From Clostridium punense (GTDB lineage Bacteria; Bacillota; Clostridia; Clostridiales; Clostridiaceae), in the NCBI RefSeq assembly GCF_017874425.1, contig NZ_JAGGLL010000002.1:124001-188000 (forward strand): a DNA stretch of 64,000 bases. The letters run 5' to 3'. Made by a program: the position numbers and the translations under genes. Below are positions 1 to 9,124 of this stretch, piece after piece (positions within the stretch are counted from its first letter, which is position 1; each line of letters begins with the position of its first letter). The notes below the pieces were generated by a model. That model made no database searches. It had not been told where the DNA came from and saw nothing but the letters and a program-made list of their open reading frames with translations.

Positions 1-2
1 GA

Positions 3-875
3 GATGTAATTGAATTTACTCTTAGAAACAGCGCCACAGTTCCTGTTCCACCTCCAATTACTGAGAGTGGATGGAGTCAATGGGAAGACCTTGGTGGAGT
101 TTTAGCCTCAGGTCCTGCCGCTGCTTCTTGGGGTCCAAATAGAATTGATACCTTTGTTCGTGGTACAGACAATGCAATGTATCATAAGTGGTGGGATGGC
201 TCTCGTTGGAGTAACTGGGAAAACCTCGGTGGAGTTTTAACCTCAGCCCCTGGTGCAGTTTCTTGGGGGCCTAATAGAATTGATACCTTTGTTCGTGGTA
301 GCGATAATGCTATGTATCACAAATGGTGGGATGGCTCTCGCTGGAGTGAATGGGAAAATCTTGGTGGAATTCTCTCTTCTGCGCCTGCTGCAGCTTCTTG
401 GGGGCCAAATAGAATTGATACATTTGTTCGTGGTACAGATAATGCTCTCTATCATAAGTGGTGGGATGGCTCTCGCTGGAATGATTGGGAAAACCTTGGT
501 GGAACTTTAACCTCTGCTCCTGCTGCTGTTTCTTGGGGAAATAATAGAATTGATGTGTTTGCTCAGGGACAAGGAAATCGCCTATACCACAAATGGTGGG
601 ATGGTACCCGTTGGAGTGATTGGGAGGATCTTGGTGGAAATATAACCTCTGCTCCTGCAGTATCCTCTCGAGGAGTAAATAAGCTTGAAGTATTTGCTAG
701 GGGAAGAAATAATGAGCTTATAACTAAAACTTGGAATGGTTCTAGGTGGAGCGATTGGCAAACCATCGGCGGCACCTTGACTTCAGAGCCATCAGCAGTA
801 TCTTGGGGACCTAATAGAACTGATGTGTTTGCTAAAGGTACAAATAATGCTATGTGGCATATTTGGAGAGATTAG
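3..875 (+). CDS. PLL-type tandem-repeat lectin-like protein, 3' part (start lies left of window)
   Basis: The reading frame is open from base 3, so the N-terminus lies outside the window. It contains six copies of a 45-residue (135-bp) unit starting at 72, 207, 342, 477, 612 and 747. Each unit has W-x-x-W-E-x-L-G-G, then T-S-x-P-A-A, then S-W-G-x-N-R-I-D-x-F and Y-H-K-W. This pattern is that of the PLL/PHL fucose-binding beta-propeller lectins, in which each W-rich repeat is one blade and a closed propeller has about seven; at least one more blade is therefore expected upstream. A proline-rich linker precedes the first complete blade. Repeats 1-4 are nearly identical at DNA level while 5 and 6 have diverged, suggesting recent internal duplication. 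A carbohydrate-binding surface or secreted role is inferred from the family. Only 11 bases separate it from the next gene. Confidence 0.75.
   Translation, partial: DVIEFTLRNSATVPVPPPITESGWSQWEDLGGVLASGPAAASWGPNRIDTFVRGTDNAMYHKWWDGSRWSNWENLGGVLTSAPGAVSWGPNRIDTFVRGSDNAMYHKWWDGSRWSEWENLGGILSSAPAAASWGPNRIDTFVRGTDNALYHKWWDGSRWNDWENLGGTLTSAPAAVSWGNNRIDVFAQGQGNRLYHKWWDGTRWSDWEDLGGNITSAPAVSSRGVNKLEVFARGRNNELITKTWNGSRWSDWQTIGGTLTSEPSAVSWGPNRTDVFAKGTNNAMWHIWRD
72..872 (+). repeat. Six tandem 135-bp coding repeats
   Basis: The unit boundaries at 72, 207, 342, 477, 612 and 747 are exactly 135 bases apart, so every copy preserves the reading frame. Units 1 to 4 share long identical stretches such as the part encoding N-R-I-D-T-F-V-R-G. 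Copy number could vary by recombination or slippage between strains. Confidence 0.85.
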
Positions 876-886
876 GGGGTATAAAA

Positions 887-1378
887 ATGATAAGTTTTAA
901 AGGTTTTTCTGGCTTTATTAAACGTATTAATGACCTTATGCAAGGCCAAGATGAAAGCACCTCTGGGTGTTATAAAGTGATGGAAGTTGAAAACGAAGAA
1001 GGTTCTATAGTAAATTTTATAGTAGCACCTACTACCTACTTTGTAAACGGAGAAGTTGTAGCTATTGGTGATGAGGTAACTGGCTATTATGATGCAAATG
1101 CACCTGTACCCCTTATTTATCCGCCTCAATATAGGGCTTTAATTATGGTTAAAGAAGATCAAGATGAAAATGTTAAGGTAGATTATTTTGATGAAGAATT
1201 AATAAGTAGTGACGGCATGTTAAAACTAAAAATTGGTAGGGATACCGAGCTTTTGCTTCCAAATAATCAACCTTTTAACAGAAATCCAGCTGACAGAAAC
1301 TTAATCGTTATTTATGGTCCATCAACTAAGAGTATTCCTGCTCAGACTACACCTAGTACAATTATTGTTTTATGTTAA
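887..1378 (+). CDS. Hypothetical protein, 163 aa
   Basis: The ATG at 887 is chosen because AGGGGG sits 7 bases upstream; an in-frame ATG at 854 would overlap the lectin gene and lacks a site. I do not recognise a named family. The protein has no signal peptide or membrane segment. The middle carries G-D-x-V-T-G-Y-Y-D followed by P-L-I-Y-P-P-Q-Y-R-A, a motif I associate with small uncharacterised Firmicute proteins. The C-terminal end is hydrophobic and finishes with a cysteine. It follows the lectin by 11 bases on the same strand and precedes a strong hairpin terminator, so the two are probably co-transcribed. No function is proposed. Confidence 0.7.
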   Translation: MISFKGFSGFIKRINDLMQGQDESTSGCYKVMEVENEEGSIVNFIVAPTTYFVNGEVVAIGDEVTGYYDANAPVPLIYPPQYRALIMVKEDQDENVKVDYFDEELISSDGMLKLKIGRDTELLLPNNQPFNRNPADRNLIVIYGPSTKSIPAQTTPSTIIVLC

Positions 1379-1399
1379 CTAGTGTCATTTAGTATAATA

Positions 1400-1450
1400 A
1401 AGGAACTGCTCAAAATGTATAAAATGAATTTTGAACAGTTCCTTTTATTC
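1400..1450. terminator. Hairpin terminator between convergent genes
   Basis: A 16-base arm at 1400-1415 pairs with 1429-1444 with a single wobble, followed by TTTTATT on the plus strand. It ends the lectin operon and may also serve the minus-strand gene ending at 1553. Confidence 0.8.
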
Positions 1451-1552
1451 TTATTAAACAGGTTTAGTTTTCCATTAAGATGAGGGTTATCATAATTAAC
1501 TAAACATGGTTTTGTTTATAACTTCATTTATAATAAATAAATCCTTCTTAAC

Positions 1553-3442
1553 CTATTTTATCCTATAATAGACTTCCTCAGGCATACTAATATATAATAA
1601 TTGTCTTGTGCTCCCTTCTACAGAAGTATTGTCATCTTGATTAACTTTAGAGGTATTACTTAAATCATCTAGAGTTTGTTTTAGGATCTTAAAGTTTAGC
1701 ATTCCATATCCCCATTCCTCATTAGGATAAATTATATTCTTATCCTTTGTAGTAGAAGCTATTAAAATATTCTTCAAAGCTGCTATATTAAGTTCAGTAT
1801 AATTTTCCTGAAGAAAAGCCCATTGAAACACTAGAGCTACTGCTCCTGCCACTATAGCACCCGCTATAGCTGGTCCATTGCAAACAATGAGTTGATTATT
1901 TTTTCCTACAGTTAATATATTAGTTCCCTCACAAGCCACAATGGGCTGGATTTCACCATCTCTAGGAAATCCTTTCCCAGAGTTAATTACAATTGCTTTG
2001 CTTTTAGTCCCATAGTATGAAGCAGTTATTATATTCTTTGCAGTACCTGGAGTTTGCAAAGTTGTATATGGTTCAACATTAAAAAATCTAGTTCCTGTTT
2101 GCAATAACTCTTTTGGGAGAAGCCAAGTGTCCACTATTCCAGTAACATTATCTTCCCACAAAAAGTTTATATTCCAAATCCCTTTTTTGGCATTCCTTAT
2201 TATGATTTCTATACTCTTTATATCATTAGGTTTTTCCTGAATTAAATAATCAAGGCTAATTCCCTGCTCCTCATAAATAATTACTTTATTTATTTTTTCC
2301 ATTGGAAGTTTAGCTATGCTTTCTCCTGTAGGAGCTGTAATTCCTATATGAATTTTACCTTCTAATCTTGTATAAATGGAAACATATAAGGACTCTCTCA
2401 GTTCTCCCATATTAATGAAAATATTTTGTTTAGGTCCAGTGTTACTTAAAATCCTTTTAGAATGAGTTTCACCATGGCCCTGATTTCCAGTACTAGCTAC
2501 TACACAAAATCCCGGATTTGCGCTAATGTAATCAATATATCTTTCTATAACAGTTTCTCCCCTGCGCCCACCTGAATTATTTTCTAGCGTAAGGTAAACT
2601 ACCATTGGTTTTTTTAAATCTTGTTGTACATCTTGTAGATATTTAAGTGCTGTATAAACCTCTACTGGTCGATATACATTTTCTAATCCTTCCCTAATTC
2701 CAATATCTTTATTAAATTCTCTTACTGCAGGCTTTAAATTAACTACAGCGAACTGGCACTTAGGGGCTATAGATTCAAATATCTCATTTTTTTCTAGCTT
2801 TTTCCCTCCAATTAATCCAGCAATGGGGGTACCAAACTCCTTAGAGTCCTTTGAGAAGTTGGCCTTATTATAAGCTTCGTAGGAATTTGTTTTAATAAGT
2901 ACATCTAAGTTTTCCTTACTATAATTCGTGCCATAGGGTATCCCCTTTGGACTTGGCCCTATATTGTCTGTTTGATCCCATAAAGCTACAATCTTACTTT
3001 CTCCATTATCTTCTACGAATCTTGGACTTAAATAATCAATGCCTGTACAGATAATTCCCACAATAACTCCCTCACCATCTAGGGAAATCCTGCCTTTAGG
3101 TATGGTATAAGTAAATTCACTTTTTACTTGGAATAATTCAGATAAAGTATATACATAAAATGGCTCAATATTTATAATCTCTGTGGCTGATTCAAGCAGT
3201 AAATTTAAACTTCCCTTCTCAATAAACACTATAGCAAAGTTACCTTCTCCAATATAAACTTTAGCATATGGAAGGGTTGTTATTTTAGCCTCTAAATCTC
3301 CTCTATATTCAACAACGAAGGCATCATAATCATCACTAGTAAAGTATAGCTTAAGCTGTTCTTCTGAAGTATTGATTTCATTTTCCTTTTTTATTTCTCT
3401 GTAAACTTTTTTAGAAAAACTATTATCTATCACTTTTTCCAT
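1553..3442 (-). CDS. Csp-like subtilisin-family pseudoprotease (S8 fold, catalytic triad lost)
   Basis: The 629-residue protein has the layout of the clostridial germination proteases CspA/B/C: a short prodomain (about 1-110), a subtilisin core (about 120-335), a jelly-roll-like insertion (about 340-460) and the last part of the core (460-580). At each catalytic position the expected residue is missing. The D-T-G motif reads C-T-G (Cys132), the H-G-T motif reads F-G-T (Phe203), and the G-T-S motif reads G-P-A (Ala525). The oxyanion-hole Asn320 in G-N-Q-G is kept, as is the rest of the fold. Known Csp proteins act in spore germination, processing the cortex hydrolase SleC, and C. difficile CspC is a catalytically inactive germinant receptor. 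A sensory or scaffold role here is inferred. It is a single gene with no csp partner or sleC nearby. Confidence 0.8.
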   Translation of the reverse strand: MEKVIDNSFSKKVYREIKKENEINTSEEQLKLYFTSDDYDAFVVEYRGDLEAKITTLPYAKVYIGEGNFAIVFIEKGSLNLLLESATEIINIEPFYVYTLSELFQVKSEFTYTIPKGRISLDGEGVIVGIICTGIDYLSPRFVEDNGESKIVALWDQTDNIGPSPKGIPYGTNYSKENLDVLIKTNSYEAYNKANFSKDSKEFGTPIAGLIGGKKLEKNEIFESIAPKCQFAVVNLKPAVREFNKDIGIREGLENVYRPVEVYTALKYLQDVQQDLKKPMVVYLTLENNSGGRRGETVIERYIDYISANPGFCVVASTGNQGHGETHSKRILSNTGPKQNIFINMGELRESLYVSIYTRLEGKIHIGITAPTGESIAKLPMEKINKVIIYEEQGISLDYLIQEKPNDIKSIEIIIRNAKKGIWNINFLWEDNVTGIVDTWLLPKELLQTGTRFFNVEPYTTLQTPGTAKNIITASYYGTKSKAIVINSGKGFPRDGEIQPIVACEGTNILTVGKNNQLIVCNGPAIAGAIVAGAVALVFQWAFLQENYTELNIAALKNILIASTTKDKNIIYPNEEWGYGMLNFKILKQTLDDLSNTSKVNQDDNTSVEGSTRQLLYISMPEEVYYRIK

Positions 3443-3622
3443 CCCAATAAAATACTACCTACATCAGTATATTCAAAAGGATATTTAATTCTACTTTTCA
3501 ATTTTGCTTTTATTAACTATTTTAATTATATTGCGATAAATAGAACCATTTATGATTTTCTAATTAGAATAGAGTTATATAATAAATTTAATTATATTAC
3601 TTTCCACGTACTAAAAAATATT

Positions 3623-3727
3623 TTAAGATTCCTTACCATTAATTTCTAGCAAGGTATTAATAAATAAATTAGACTGATCCATCATTGTCATATGCCCTAC
3701 ATCTGGTATTAGGTAAATATTTATCAT
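3623..3727 (-). pseudogene. Alpha/beta-hydrolase C-terminal remnant, 34 codons
   Basis: The short minus-strand frame reads I-P-D-V-G-H-M-T-M-M-D and then N-x-L-F-I-N-T-L-L-E-I. This matches the end of alpha/beta-fold hydrolases, where G-H-M carries the catalytic histidine and is followed by a final helix. No nucleophile elbow or core exists upstream because the terminator at 3764 intervenes. The piece is probably what is left after deletion of a complete gene. Confidence 0.55.
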
Positions 3728-3763
3728 ACAGTTATTCATATACCTTCGGCTATTCATTAAATA

Positions 3764-3805
3764 AAAATGGTATGAACTTCACTTTGAAGTTCATACCATT
3801 TTATT
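3764..3805 (-). terminator. Terminator of the FtsX-type exporter operon
   Basis: An 18-base perfect inverted repeat (3764-3781 with 3785-3802) has a three-base loop. On the minus strand it is followed by a T-run, placing it just after the stop codon at 3814. Confidence 0.85.
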
Positions 3806-3813
3806 ATCACAAC

Positions 3814-6800
3814 TTATTCAGCACTCTTAAGCGATTCTATCATATCTATTTTGTCAAACCTATTATACATCGCTAAGTTCACAATAATAGAAAATAATAT
3901 TGTAAGCGCAATCGAAATTAAGTAGTACATAGGGTGAATCTTTTGCAAGAATAATATATCATTGGTTTCTGCAGTTCCTATTATAAACTTATTAAAAAAC
4001 ATTCCCATAGGTATTCCTACTAAGCTTCCTAGGACTGTTAGTATCATGTTTTCTCTGTATATATATGCCGCTAGCTCATGATTAAAGAATCCTAGAAGTT
4101 TTATTGTTGCAAGCTCTCTTTTTCTCTCTGATATATTTATATTGGTCAGGTTGTATATTACAACAAAAGCCAGTACACCAGCAGATATTATTAATACAGG
4201 AATTACAGAATTAATAGCAGAAGACATTTTATTAAAATTAATGTGAACGTTGCTTTTAAATTCCACAGAATTAATGTCTTCTAATCCCTTTAATGCATTT
4301 AAAGTATTATTCTCATCTTCCTCAGATAATTCCTTTAAAAGTCCATAAAAACTGTTATACTCTGTTTTATTACCTGTTAGTTTTTCATAATATCCAGGAC
4401 TCATATAAATATAATGTTGAAGATAATGTTCCGTTATTGCAGAGATTTTAGCTTGGAAAACCTTCTTCTCTAAAGTTATTTCAATAGTTTCTCCAGCTTC
4501 TTTATTTAAAAGCTTAGCTAACTTCTTAGTTATAACAACCCCATCATCCTGAAGTCTTAATTCTTCATCTTTTATATTTAAATTGATGAAGCTATTAAGT
4601 TCTTCTTTACTTTCAGGCACAACAATGTAGGCATCCTGACTTTTATTATCTTCCATAGCTACTGAAGCATTTTTTGAATAGCTAAACATAACTTCTCTAA
4701 CATTTGAGATATCTAAAACTTTTTCTTTTAGACTATCCTTTCCATCTTCATTTGCATTTTTACTTAAAGTTCCTTGCATATCAAACTTATAAATACTGCT
4801 AAATTGAGCTTCTGTAGCTCCAATTATTCCTTCTTTTAAGCCAAAGCCTGTAATCATTAATCCAGCACAAGCAGCAATACCTATCACTGTCATAAACAGT
4901 CTTTGTTTGTATCTAAAAATATTTCTTGCAGTAACTTTCTTTGTAAAGTTCATTCTTTTCCATACAAACCCAGCTCTCTCAAGAAGTATAGTTTTACCCG
5001 ATTTTGGTGGTTTGGGTCTCATGAGAGAGGCTGGAACTTCTCTCAACTCATCTAGAGCAGAGGCTACTGCCGCCACAGCTGTAAATACTATTGCAATTAA
5101 TGCTGCCTGAAGAGCAAGGTTTGAGTTAAATGGTACTACCATTTCACCTATATCATAGCGGGTAGCATAGGCATTCATTATTAATGAAGGGAATAATTTA
5201 AATCCAACAAAAACACCAATAATACTTCCTAATATGCTAGCTGACAGTGCGTAAATAAGATAATGGGCTACTATAGCCGTACTGGAGTATCCTAAAGCCT
5301 TAAAGGTACCTATCTCTATTCTCTTTTCCTGGACCATTCTAGTCATAGTAGTAAGACTTACTAGGGATGCAACTAGGAAAAATATTAAAGGAAACACTTT
5401 TCCTATACTGTCAATTCTGTCACTATCCTGCCTGTAGGTTTCATACCCTGCGTTTTTCGCTCTTCCTAGCACATACCAGTCAGGTTTTTTGATATCATTG
5501 AGTTTCTCCCTATTTTTTTGTATTTCAGATTCTCCATCATTTATTTTTGCATTAGCCTTTTCTTCCTCAGATTTTAACTTTTCTAAATTTGCAGCAATTT
5601 CCTTCTCTCCATCTTCAAGTTCTTTTCGTCCTATATTAAGTTTCTCTAATCCTTCCTGTTTTCCTTTGTTAAGCTCTATTTCTGCAGCTGTAATTTTCTC
5701 CTTATTCCTTTCTAGCTCTGCTGCCCCTTGGTTAAGTTCAGTTTCTCCCTGTAGAAGTTTTTTCTCATTAGCAGCTAGTTGTTGTCTTCCATAGCTTATT
5801 TCAGCAGTACCCTTATCAAATTTACTTTTTAAAGCCTCCATATCAAAGTAGGCATTTAAATTTTCCAACTGATTATGATTTTTTAAAGAAATATACATGC
5901 TATCAAAATCTTTCCCCTTAATATCCTTATCATAAAGCTCTTTTATAGCCTTAAACTGATAAGAATATATCTGATTACCTGGGTTAGATTCCGCAAGTTC
6001 TTGAGCTTTTTCTACTTCTAATTTCATTGTTGAAGAAATTTCAGTAGCTGCCTGTTGTTTCCCTAACGTTAAGCTAGTTTCACTATCCTGTAACTGCTTT
6101 TTACTAGTAGCAATTTGAAACTTTCCTGCTTGTATTTCCTTACGCTTTGAGCTTATCTCATTTTCACCAGCTTTAATTTGGCTTTTTCCATCTTGAATTT
6201 GTTTTATCCCCTCTGCCATCTTTTTATTAAAGAGGGCCTCATTCCTCAATAATTCTTCTTTGCCTTTTGAGATTTTGCTCTTTGCATCATCTAATTTTCT
6301 ATAACCCTCTGCAAACTTCTCTTCAGCTTCTTTTTTAGAAACATTTAGTTCAGCTTCTGCATCATTTAACTTCTGATTTCCTTCTTTTATAACTTGAGCA
6401 TATCTTACTTCATTTCTTAATACTCCAATATCCTCAAGGGCATTTTCTAAAGTTTCATTATACCTATTATAACTCTCGTTATGTAAAAGACTATTTGAGG
6501 ATTGAGGGTTGTCGGCTCTAACATAGATTTCAGTATAAACTTCACTTTTAAAAACCTGGGGAAGAATATATACAAATCCTTTTACTGAACCATTTCCCAC
6601 AGAACTAGGTTGCCTTTGCTCAGAAACATATAGTGGAGATTCTGCAATTCCAACAATCTTAAATTCAGTATTTTTTAAGCTATCTTCTAACTTGTTATCA
6701 TCTCCTGATTTAAGTACTATGGTATCCCCTAAATTAAGTTTATAATTCTCCAAAAACCTATATTCTACCACAGCTTCATTCTCTGCTTCTGCCCTTCTAC

Positions 6801-7167
6801 CTTTTACTAACCTAATTTGATTAATGGCATTTTCTTCAGGCAGTGAATTAATATTCAGCACTAATTGTCGCTGATCTTTTTCTATTACTGCATCAACGGA
6901 GTAGGTTCCCTCTGCTCCTGTTACCCCACTTGTTTTCTTAACTTCATCAACATCATCCTCAGTAAGTCCAAGAGTAGATATTAGTTTATAATCCATAAAG
7001 TTATTCTTATCAAAGTAGGTATCCGCTGATATTTTCATAGATGGGCTTGTAGCTCTAACTCCTGCATAAAAAGCTACCCCTACGGCAATGATTACAACAA
7101 TTGATAAAAATCTGGAGAGGGTCTTTTTTATATCTCTAAATAAATTTCTAAAAAATGATTTTTTCAT
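3814..7167 (-). CDS. ABC transporter permease, FtsX/MacB type with large coiled-coil extracellular domain
   Basis: The ATG at 7167 lies 2 bases after the ATPase stop and is preferred to the overlapping GTG at 7176. The 1117-residue protein has an N-terminal membrane helix (about 20-42), a large domain outside the membrane, an FtsX block of three helices (about 640-770), a second soluble domain and a final FtsX block (about 985-1105). The first soluble domain contains a charged, heptad-like coiled coil of some 320 residues (about 265-590) with repeated K-x-Q-I-x-x-G/A-E and E-L-x-x-G patterns. Such long coiled coils occur in Firmicute FtsX permeases of unknown substrate. Together with the ATPase it should form a mechanotransmission-type exporter rather than a classical importer. 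The TetR gene upstream suggests induction by a small molecule, perhaps an antimicrobial. Confidence 0.85.
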   Translation of the reverse strand: MKKSFFRNLFRDIKKTLSRFLSIVVIIAVGVAFYAGVRATSPSMKISADTYFDKNNFMDYKLISTLGLTEDDVDEVKKTSGVTGAEGTYSVDAVIEKDQRQLVLNINSLPEENAINQIRLVKGRRAEAENEAVVEYRFLENYKLNLGDTIVLKSGDDNKLEDSLKNTEFKIVGIAESPLYVSEQRQPSSVGNGSVKGFVYILPQVFKSEVYTEIYVRADNPQSSNSLLHNESYNRYNETLENALEDIGVLRNEVRYAQVIKEGNQKLNDAEAELNVSKKEAEEKFAEGYRKLDDAKSKISKGKEELLRNEALFNKKMAEGIKQIQDGKSQIKAGENEISSKRKEIQAGKFQIATSKKQLQDSETSLTLGKQQAATEISSTMKLEVEKAQELAESNPGNQIYSYQFKAIKELYDKDIKGKDFDSMYISLKNHNQLENLNAYFDMEALKSKFDKGTAEISYGRQQLAANEKKLLQGETELNQGAAELERNKEKITAAEIELNKGKQEGLEKLNIGRKELEDGEKEIAANLEKLKSEEEKANAKINDGESEIQKNREKLNDIKKPDWYVLGRAKNAGYETYRQDSDRIDSIGKVFPLIFFLVASLVSLTTMTRMVQEKRIEIGTFKALGYSSTAIVAHYLIYALSASILGSIIGVFVGFKLFPSLIMNAYATRYDIGEMVVPFNSNLALQAALIAIVFTAVAAVASALDELREVPASLMRPKPPKSGKTILLERAGFVWKRMNFTKKVTARNIFRYKQRLFMTVIGIAACAGLMITGFGLKEGIIGATEAQFSSIYKFDMQGTLSKNANEDGKDSLKEKVLDISNVREVMFSYSKNASVAMEDNKSQDAYIVVPESKEELNSFINLNIKDEELRLQDDGVVITKKLAKLLNKEAGETIEITLEKKVFQAKISAITEHYLQHYIYMSPGYYEKLTGNKTEYNSFYGLLKELSEEDENNTLNALKGLEDINSVEFKSNVHINFNKMSSAINSVIPVLIISAGVLAFVVIYNLTNINISERKRELATIKLLGFFNHELAAYIYRENMILTVLGSLVGIPMGMFFNKFIIGTAETNDILFLQKIHPMYYLISIALTILFSIIVNLAMYNRFDKIDMIESLKSAE

Positions 7168-7169
7168 AA

Positions 7170-7874
7170 TTACCACTCTATACTTTCTATAGACACAGGA
7201 TTTTCATTTTTTTGAACACTAGCTATTTTCCCACTTTTTACAGTTATAACCCTGTCAGCTATTGGTGCTATGGCAGAGTTGTGAGTGATAACAATAACTG
7301 TCATATTATATTCCTTTGCAGTACTTGCAAGTAGTTTTAATATTGACTTTCCTGTATTATAATCTAATGCCCCTGTAGGCTCATCACAAAGTAATAATTT
7401 TGGATTTTTTGCTATTGCCCTTGCTATTGACACTCTTTGTTGTTCACCACCTGAAAGCTGCGATGGAAAGTTATAAAGTCTGTGTTCAAGTCCAACACTT
7501 TTTAGAACCTCCACTGGCTCCATAGAATCTTTACAGATCTCAACAGCTAACTCCACATTCTCTACTGCATTAAGATTTTGAACTAAATTATAAAATTGAA
7601 AGACAAATCCTATATCATCACGTCTATATCTTGTAAGTTGCTTTTTATCATACTTGCTTACCTCATTGCCATCCACATAGATACTTCCTTCAGATACATA
7701 ATCCATACCACCTAAAAGATTTAGTATTGTTGACTTTCCTGCACCACTGGCACCAAGAATTACAACAAATTCTCCTTTATCTATAGAAAATGAAACATCA
7801 TCAACGGCCTTAATAACTACTTCACCCATGTCGTAGCTCTTTTTTACATTTTTAAATTCAACATAACTTTTCAT
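7170..7874 (-). CDS. ABC transporter ATP-binding protein (MacB/LolD-like)
   Basis: This 234-residue ATPase has a Walker A G-A-S-G-A-G-K-S (about residue 40), the signature L-S-G-G-E-Q-Q-R, Walker [12 protein letters not shown] and the switch histidine in V-I-T-H-N. The P-T-G-A-L-D variant and Q-Q-R signature are typical of the MacB/LolD class that pairs with FtsX permeases, matching the downstream neighbour two bases away. GGAG lies 8 bases before the ATG. The gene follows the TetR regulator after 117 bases on the same strand. Confidence 0.93.
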   Translation of the reverse strand: MKSYVEFKNVKKSYDMGEVVIKAVDDVSFSIDKGEFVVILGASGAGKSTILNLLGGMDYVSEGSIYVDGNEVSKYDKKQLTRYRRDDIGFVFQFYNLVQNLNAVENVELAVEICKDSMEPVEVLKSVGLEHRLYNFPSQLSGGEQQRVSIARAIAKNPKLLLCDEPTGALDYNTGKSILKLLASTAKEYNMTVIVITHNSAIAPIADRVITVKSGKIASVQKNENPVSIESIEW

Positions 7875-7991
7875 CTTATGCTCCTTCTTTCATTAGTGTC
7901 ATGAACCTTGGTTCTCTTTTACCTCGAAAAAATTCTTCTCTATGTTAAATTACTGTTGCTAATTACCTAGTTTATATAGAGAAGCCCTTTA

Positions 7992-8597
7992 TTACTTTAT
8001 ATCTTCAGTTTGCAATTTATTTATGAGATCCGTATAGAAAATTTGAATTAAATTTAATGTATACTTCTTAACCTCTGCACCTTCACTACATTTCTTAACT
8101 ATAATTGCAATGCTCTCAACAAGACTCTGAGAAAGAAGATCTATAATAAAATTATCCTCTAACTTTTTCCCTTGTAAAGATAATTCATATTGCATTTTTT
8201 CTGTAACAATTCTTGTTATAAAATCCACGAAAATACTTTTGCAATTTTCATATTTAGTTCCTTTACTCTCATTAAGAAGCACAGAAATTTCAATATTATT
8301 TTTATCAAAAATCTCCATTATCTCATCAGCTAATTTGTAAAATATGACTTCTGCTTTTTCATTAAGCTCCACCCTATTGAACTGATTGATATAATCTACA
8401 AATCTATCATAAATTGAACCTACAATATTTTCATGAAGCTCTTCTTTTGATTTAAAATACTTATACAAATTTCCAACAGATGTATTAGATTTTTTAGCTA
8501 TGTTTCTTATGGAAGTTCCTTCGTAGCCCTTTTCATTAAACTCCCTTAAAGCTTCTTCAATTATTCTGTTTCTCACTTCATCCTTTTGATACTGCAT
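7992..8597 (-). CDS. TetR/AcrR-family transcriptional regulator
   Basis: The start at 8597 is preferred over an upstream ATG because GGAGG sits 8 bases before it. Residues about 8-55 form the TetR helix-turn-helix, with the typical F-x-x-x-G-Y-E-G-T-S-I-R-x-I-A and G-x-L-Y-K-Y-F-K-S-K-E-E. The remaining 145 residues are the variable ligand-binding domain and end before A/T-rich sequence. It probably represses itself and the downstream ABC exporter and responds to an exported compound; the ligand cannot be told from sequence. Confidence 0.92.
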   Translation of the reverse strand: MQYQKDEVRNRIIEEALREFNEKGYEGTSIRNIAKKSNTSVGNLYKYFKSKEELHENIVGSIYDRFVDYINQFNRVELNEKAEVIFYKLADEIMEIFDKNNIEISVLLNESKGTKYENCKSIFVDFITRIVTEKMQYELSLQGKKLEDNFIIDLLSQSLVESIAIIVKKCSEGAEVKKYTLNLIQIFYTDLINKLQTEDIK

Positions 8598-8621
8598 TAG
8601 AAAACCTCCGTTCTCTTTTAA

Positions 8622-8650
8622 AGTGTACAAGAGTTTAATATGACTGTCAA
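8622..8650 (-). promoter_or_regulatory. Sigma-A-type promoter of the tetR gene
   Basis: On the minus strand TTGACA (8650-8645) is followed after exactly 17 bases by TACACT (8627-8622). The first hexamer is a perfect -35 consensus. It lies 25 bases upstream of the tetR start codon. Confidence 0.75.
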
Positions 8651-8679
8651 TTAGATAATTATTAGATTCTTATTCAATT

Positions 8680-8693
8680 ATGAACAAGTTCAT
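8680..8693. promoter_or_regulatory. Palindrome ATGAAC-AA-GTTCAT, possible TetR operator
   Basis: Perfect 6-base arms with a 2-base centre lie 30 bases upstream of the -35 box of the tetR promoter. Size and place suit a regulator site, but only one copy is seen and binding is inferred. Confidence 0.35.
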
Positions 8694-8801
8694 TTTAAGG
8701 AGGGGCTTTAGAGGTAGGGTTTTGCTATTTTCAAAGCTTACTTTAGATTTTTATCTCAATAATAATGAAAGAGAATCCATACTATAGATCCTCTTTATCC
8801 T

Positions 8802-9023
8802 TTATATATTCATGTTATTTAAAAGCTCTTTTAACTTCTGTAATTCTTCCCTAGATAAAGTTACCCCTTTGCCCATCTTTTCATGACTTGGATCCCATTC
8901 TCTCAAATCAAACTTTGGCTCCTTATCATTCCAAGAAATTAAGTTCAACTCTTTCTTCCACCCCTTTGAGGATTCAGAAACAACTCCTAGAGTTTCTTTA
9001 ATTTCAAATTTAATCTCTGCCAT
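8802..9023 (-). CDS. YdbC-like PC4/p15 single-stranded DNA-binding domain protein
   Basis: The start at 9023 is supported by GGAGGAG 8 bases upstream; the ORF extends further back without a site. The 73-residue protein matches the bacterial PC4 family: I-K-F-E-I-x-E-T-x-G-V-x-S-E-S-S-K-G-W-K-K-E-L-N, then W-N-D-x-E-P-K-x-D-x-R-E-W-D-P-x-H-E-K-M-G-K-G-x-T-L. Characterised members such as YdbC bind single-stranded nucleic acid as dimers. It is monocistronic, with a weak hairpin downstream at about 8765-8800. Confidence 0.88.
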   Translation of the reverse strand: MAEIKFEIKETLGVVSESSKGWKKELNLISWNDKEPKFDLREWDPSHEKMGKGVTLSREELQKLKELLNNMNI

Positions 9024-9124
9024 AGTAAAACTCCTCCTTTCAATAGTATCAGTACTTATAACAACTCTTGTGTGTAAAAACAAATACTTATATGAATAAA
9101 TAAAATATCTTGTTAATCATTGTT

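Noticed and set aside
72-872. CRISPR-like regular spacing
   Set aside because: The 135-bp units are contiguous coding repeats without spacers and keep one reading frame.
3685-3876. Plus-strand frame of 63 codons
   Set aside because: It runs through the exporter terminator and into the end of the permease gene on the other strand; no ribosome site. The real signal here is the hydrolase remnant on the minus strand.
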